From positions 1-5,659 of the forward strand of contig SXQV01000182.1 in the NCBI GenBank assembly GCA_005792805.1: a stretch of DNA of 5,659 nt, in the 5' to 3' direction. This stretch comes from Methylococcaceae bacterium. Lineage in GTDB: Bacteria > Pseudomonadota > Gammaproteobacteria > Methylococcales > Methylococcaceae. Numbering within the stretch: the stretch's first letter is position 1; every line of letters begins with the position of its first letter. The translations under genes and the position numbers were made by a program. A model generated the notes under the pieces. That model searched no databases. It worked only from the letters and a program-made list of their open reading frames with translations, and was not told the origin of the DNA. Shown here piece by piece: positions 5,622 to 5,659 of the stretch.

Positions 5622-5638
5622 TCGCGGCTCAACGTTGC

Positions 5639-5659
5639 GGGGCCATAGCTCAGCTGGGA
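5639..5659 (+). tRNA. tRNA-Ala, 5' part only (cut by window edge)
   Basis: GGGGCCATAGCTCAGCTGGGA is a typical bacterial tRNA-Ala start: GGGG-type acceptor strand with G at position 3, which in alanine tRNAs pairs with U70 as the AlaRS identity element, then the TAGCTCAGCTGGGA D arm. The anticodon (GGC or TGC) and the 3' half lie outside. It begins 43 nt after the gltX stop, with no terminator hairpin between, so readthrough from gltX is possible beside its own promoter. A tRNA-Glu often accompanies tRNA-Ala at this locus in related bacteria, but that is not visible here. Confidence 0.9.

Noticed and set aside
1..5659. Possible defence island, mobile element or CRISPR content
   Set aside because: All protein genes but one are universal housekeeping genes. 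No transposase, integrase, terminal inverted repeats, spaced repeats or nuclease/toxin genes are visible. Although tRNA genes can be integration sites, both are cut by the window edges and nothing beyond them can be judged.

Overview
The window reads as an ordinary core segment of a proteobacterial chromosome, most likely Gammaproteobacteria or the neighbouring Acidithiobacillia. Three things point there: the order uvrC-pgsA-tRNA-Gly matches the E. coli uvrC-pgsA-glyW arrangement; the glutamyl-tRNA synthetase matches E. coli GltX numbering residue for residue at its zinc site and signature motifs; and the promoters are sigma70-like. No mobile element, CRISPR array or phage gene is visible. Genus cannot be fixed from the sequence alone.

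Layout. The left half is transcribed leftwards: uvrC (excision nuclease subunit, 2482 to 644), pgsA (phosphatidylglycerophosphate synthase, 640 to 44, only 3 nt after uvrC), then the first 22 nt of a tRNA-Gly gene running off the left edge. The right half is transcribed rightwards: a Ycf46-type AAA ATPase of unknown function (2574 to 4052), a 139-nt intergenic region with a candidate promoter, an eight-G run and a strong hairpin, gltX (4192 to 5595), then the first 21 nt of a tRNA-Ala gene running off the right edge. The two halves meet head to head at 2483-2573, where a perfectly palindromic -10 element (CATTATAATG) could serve both directions. There is no gene-free stretch longer than 300 bases.

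How it works together. uvrC, pgsA and the tRNA are probably co-transcribed, but each terminal tRNA also has its own stable-RNA-type promoter embedded in the end of the preceding protein gene. The stop codon of pgsA forms half of the tRNA-Gly -10 box, and the stop codon of gltX forms half of the tRNA-Ala -35 box. Both promoters carry the same GC-rich discriminator (CGCGGCT), which suggests growth-rate or stringent control. The least understood item is the AAA ATPase. Its C-terminal half is an intact AAA module. Its N-terminal half looks like a second, degenerate AAA module without nucleotide-binding motifs. I found no evidence of a wholly new system; the points worth following are this tandem live/dead AAA protein, the symmetric divergent promoter and the compact promoter/stop-codon overlaps.
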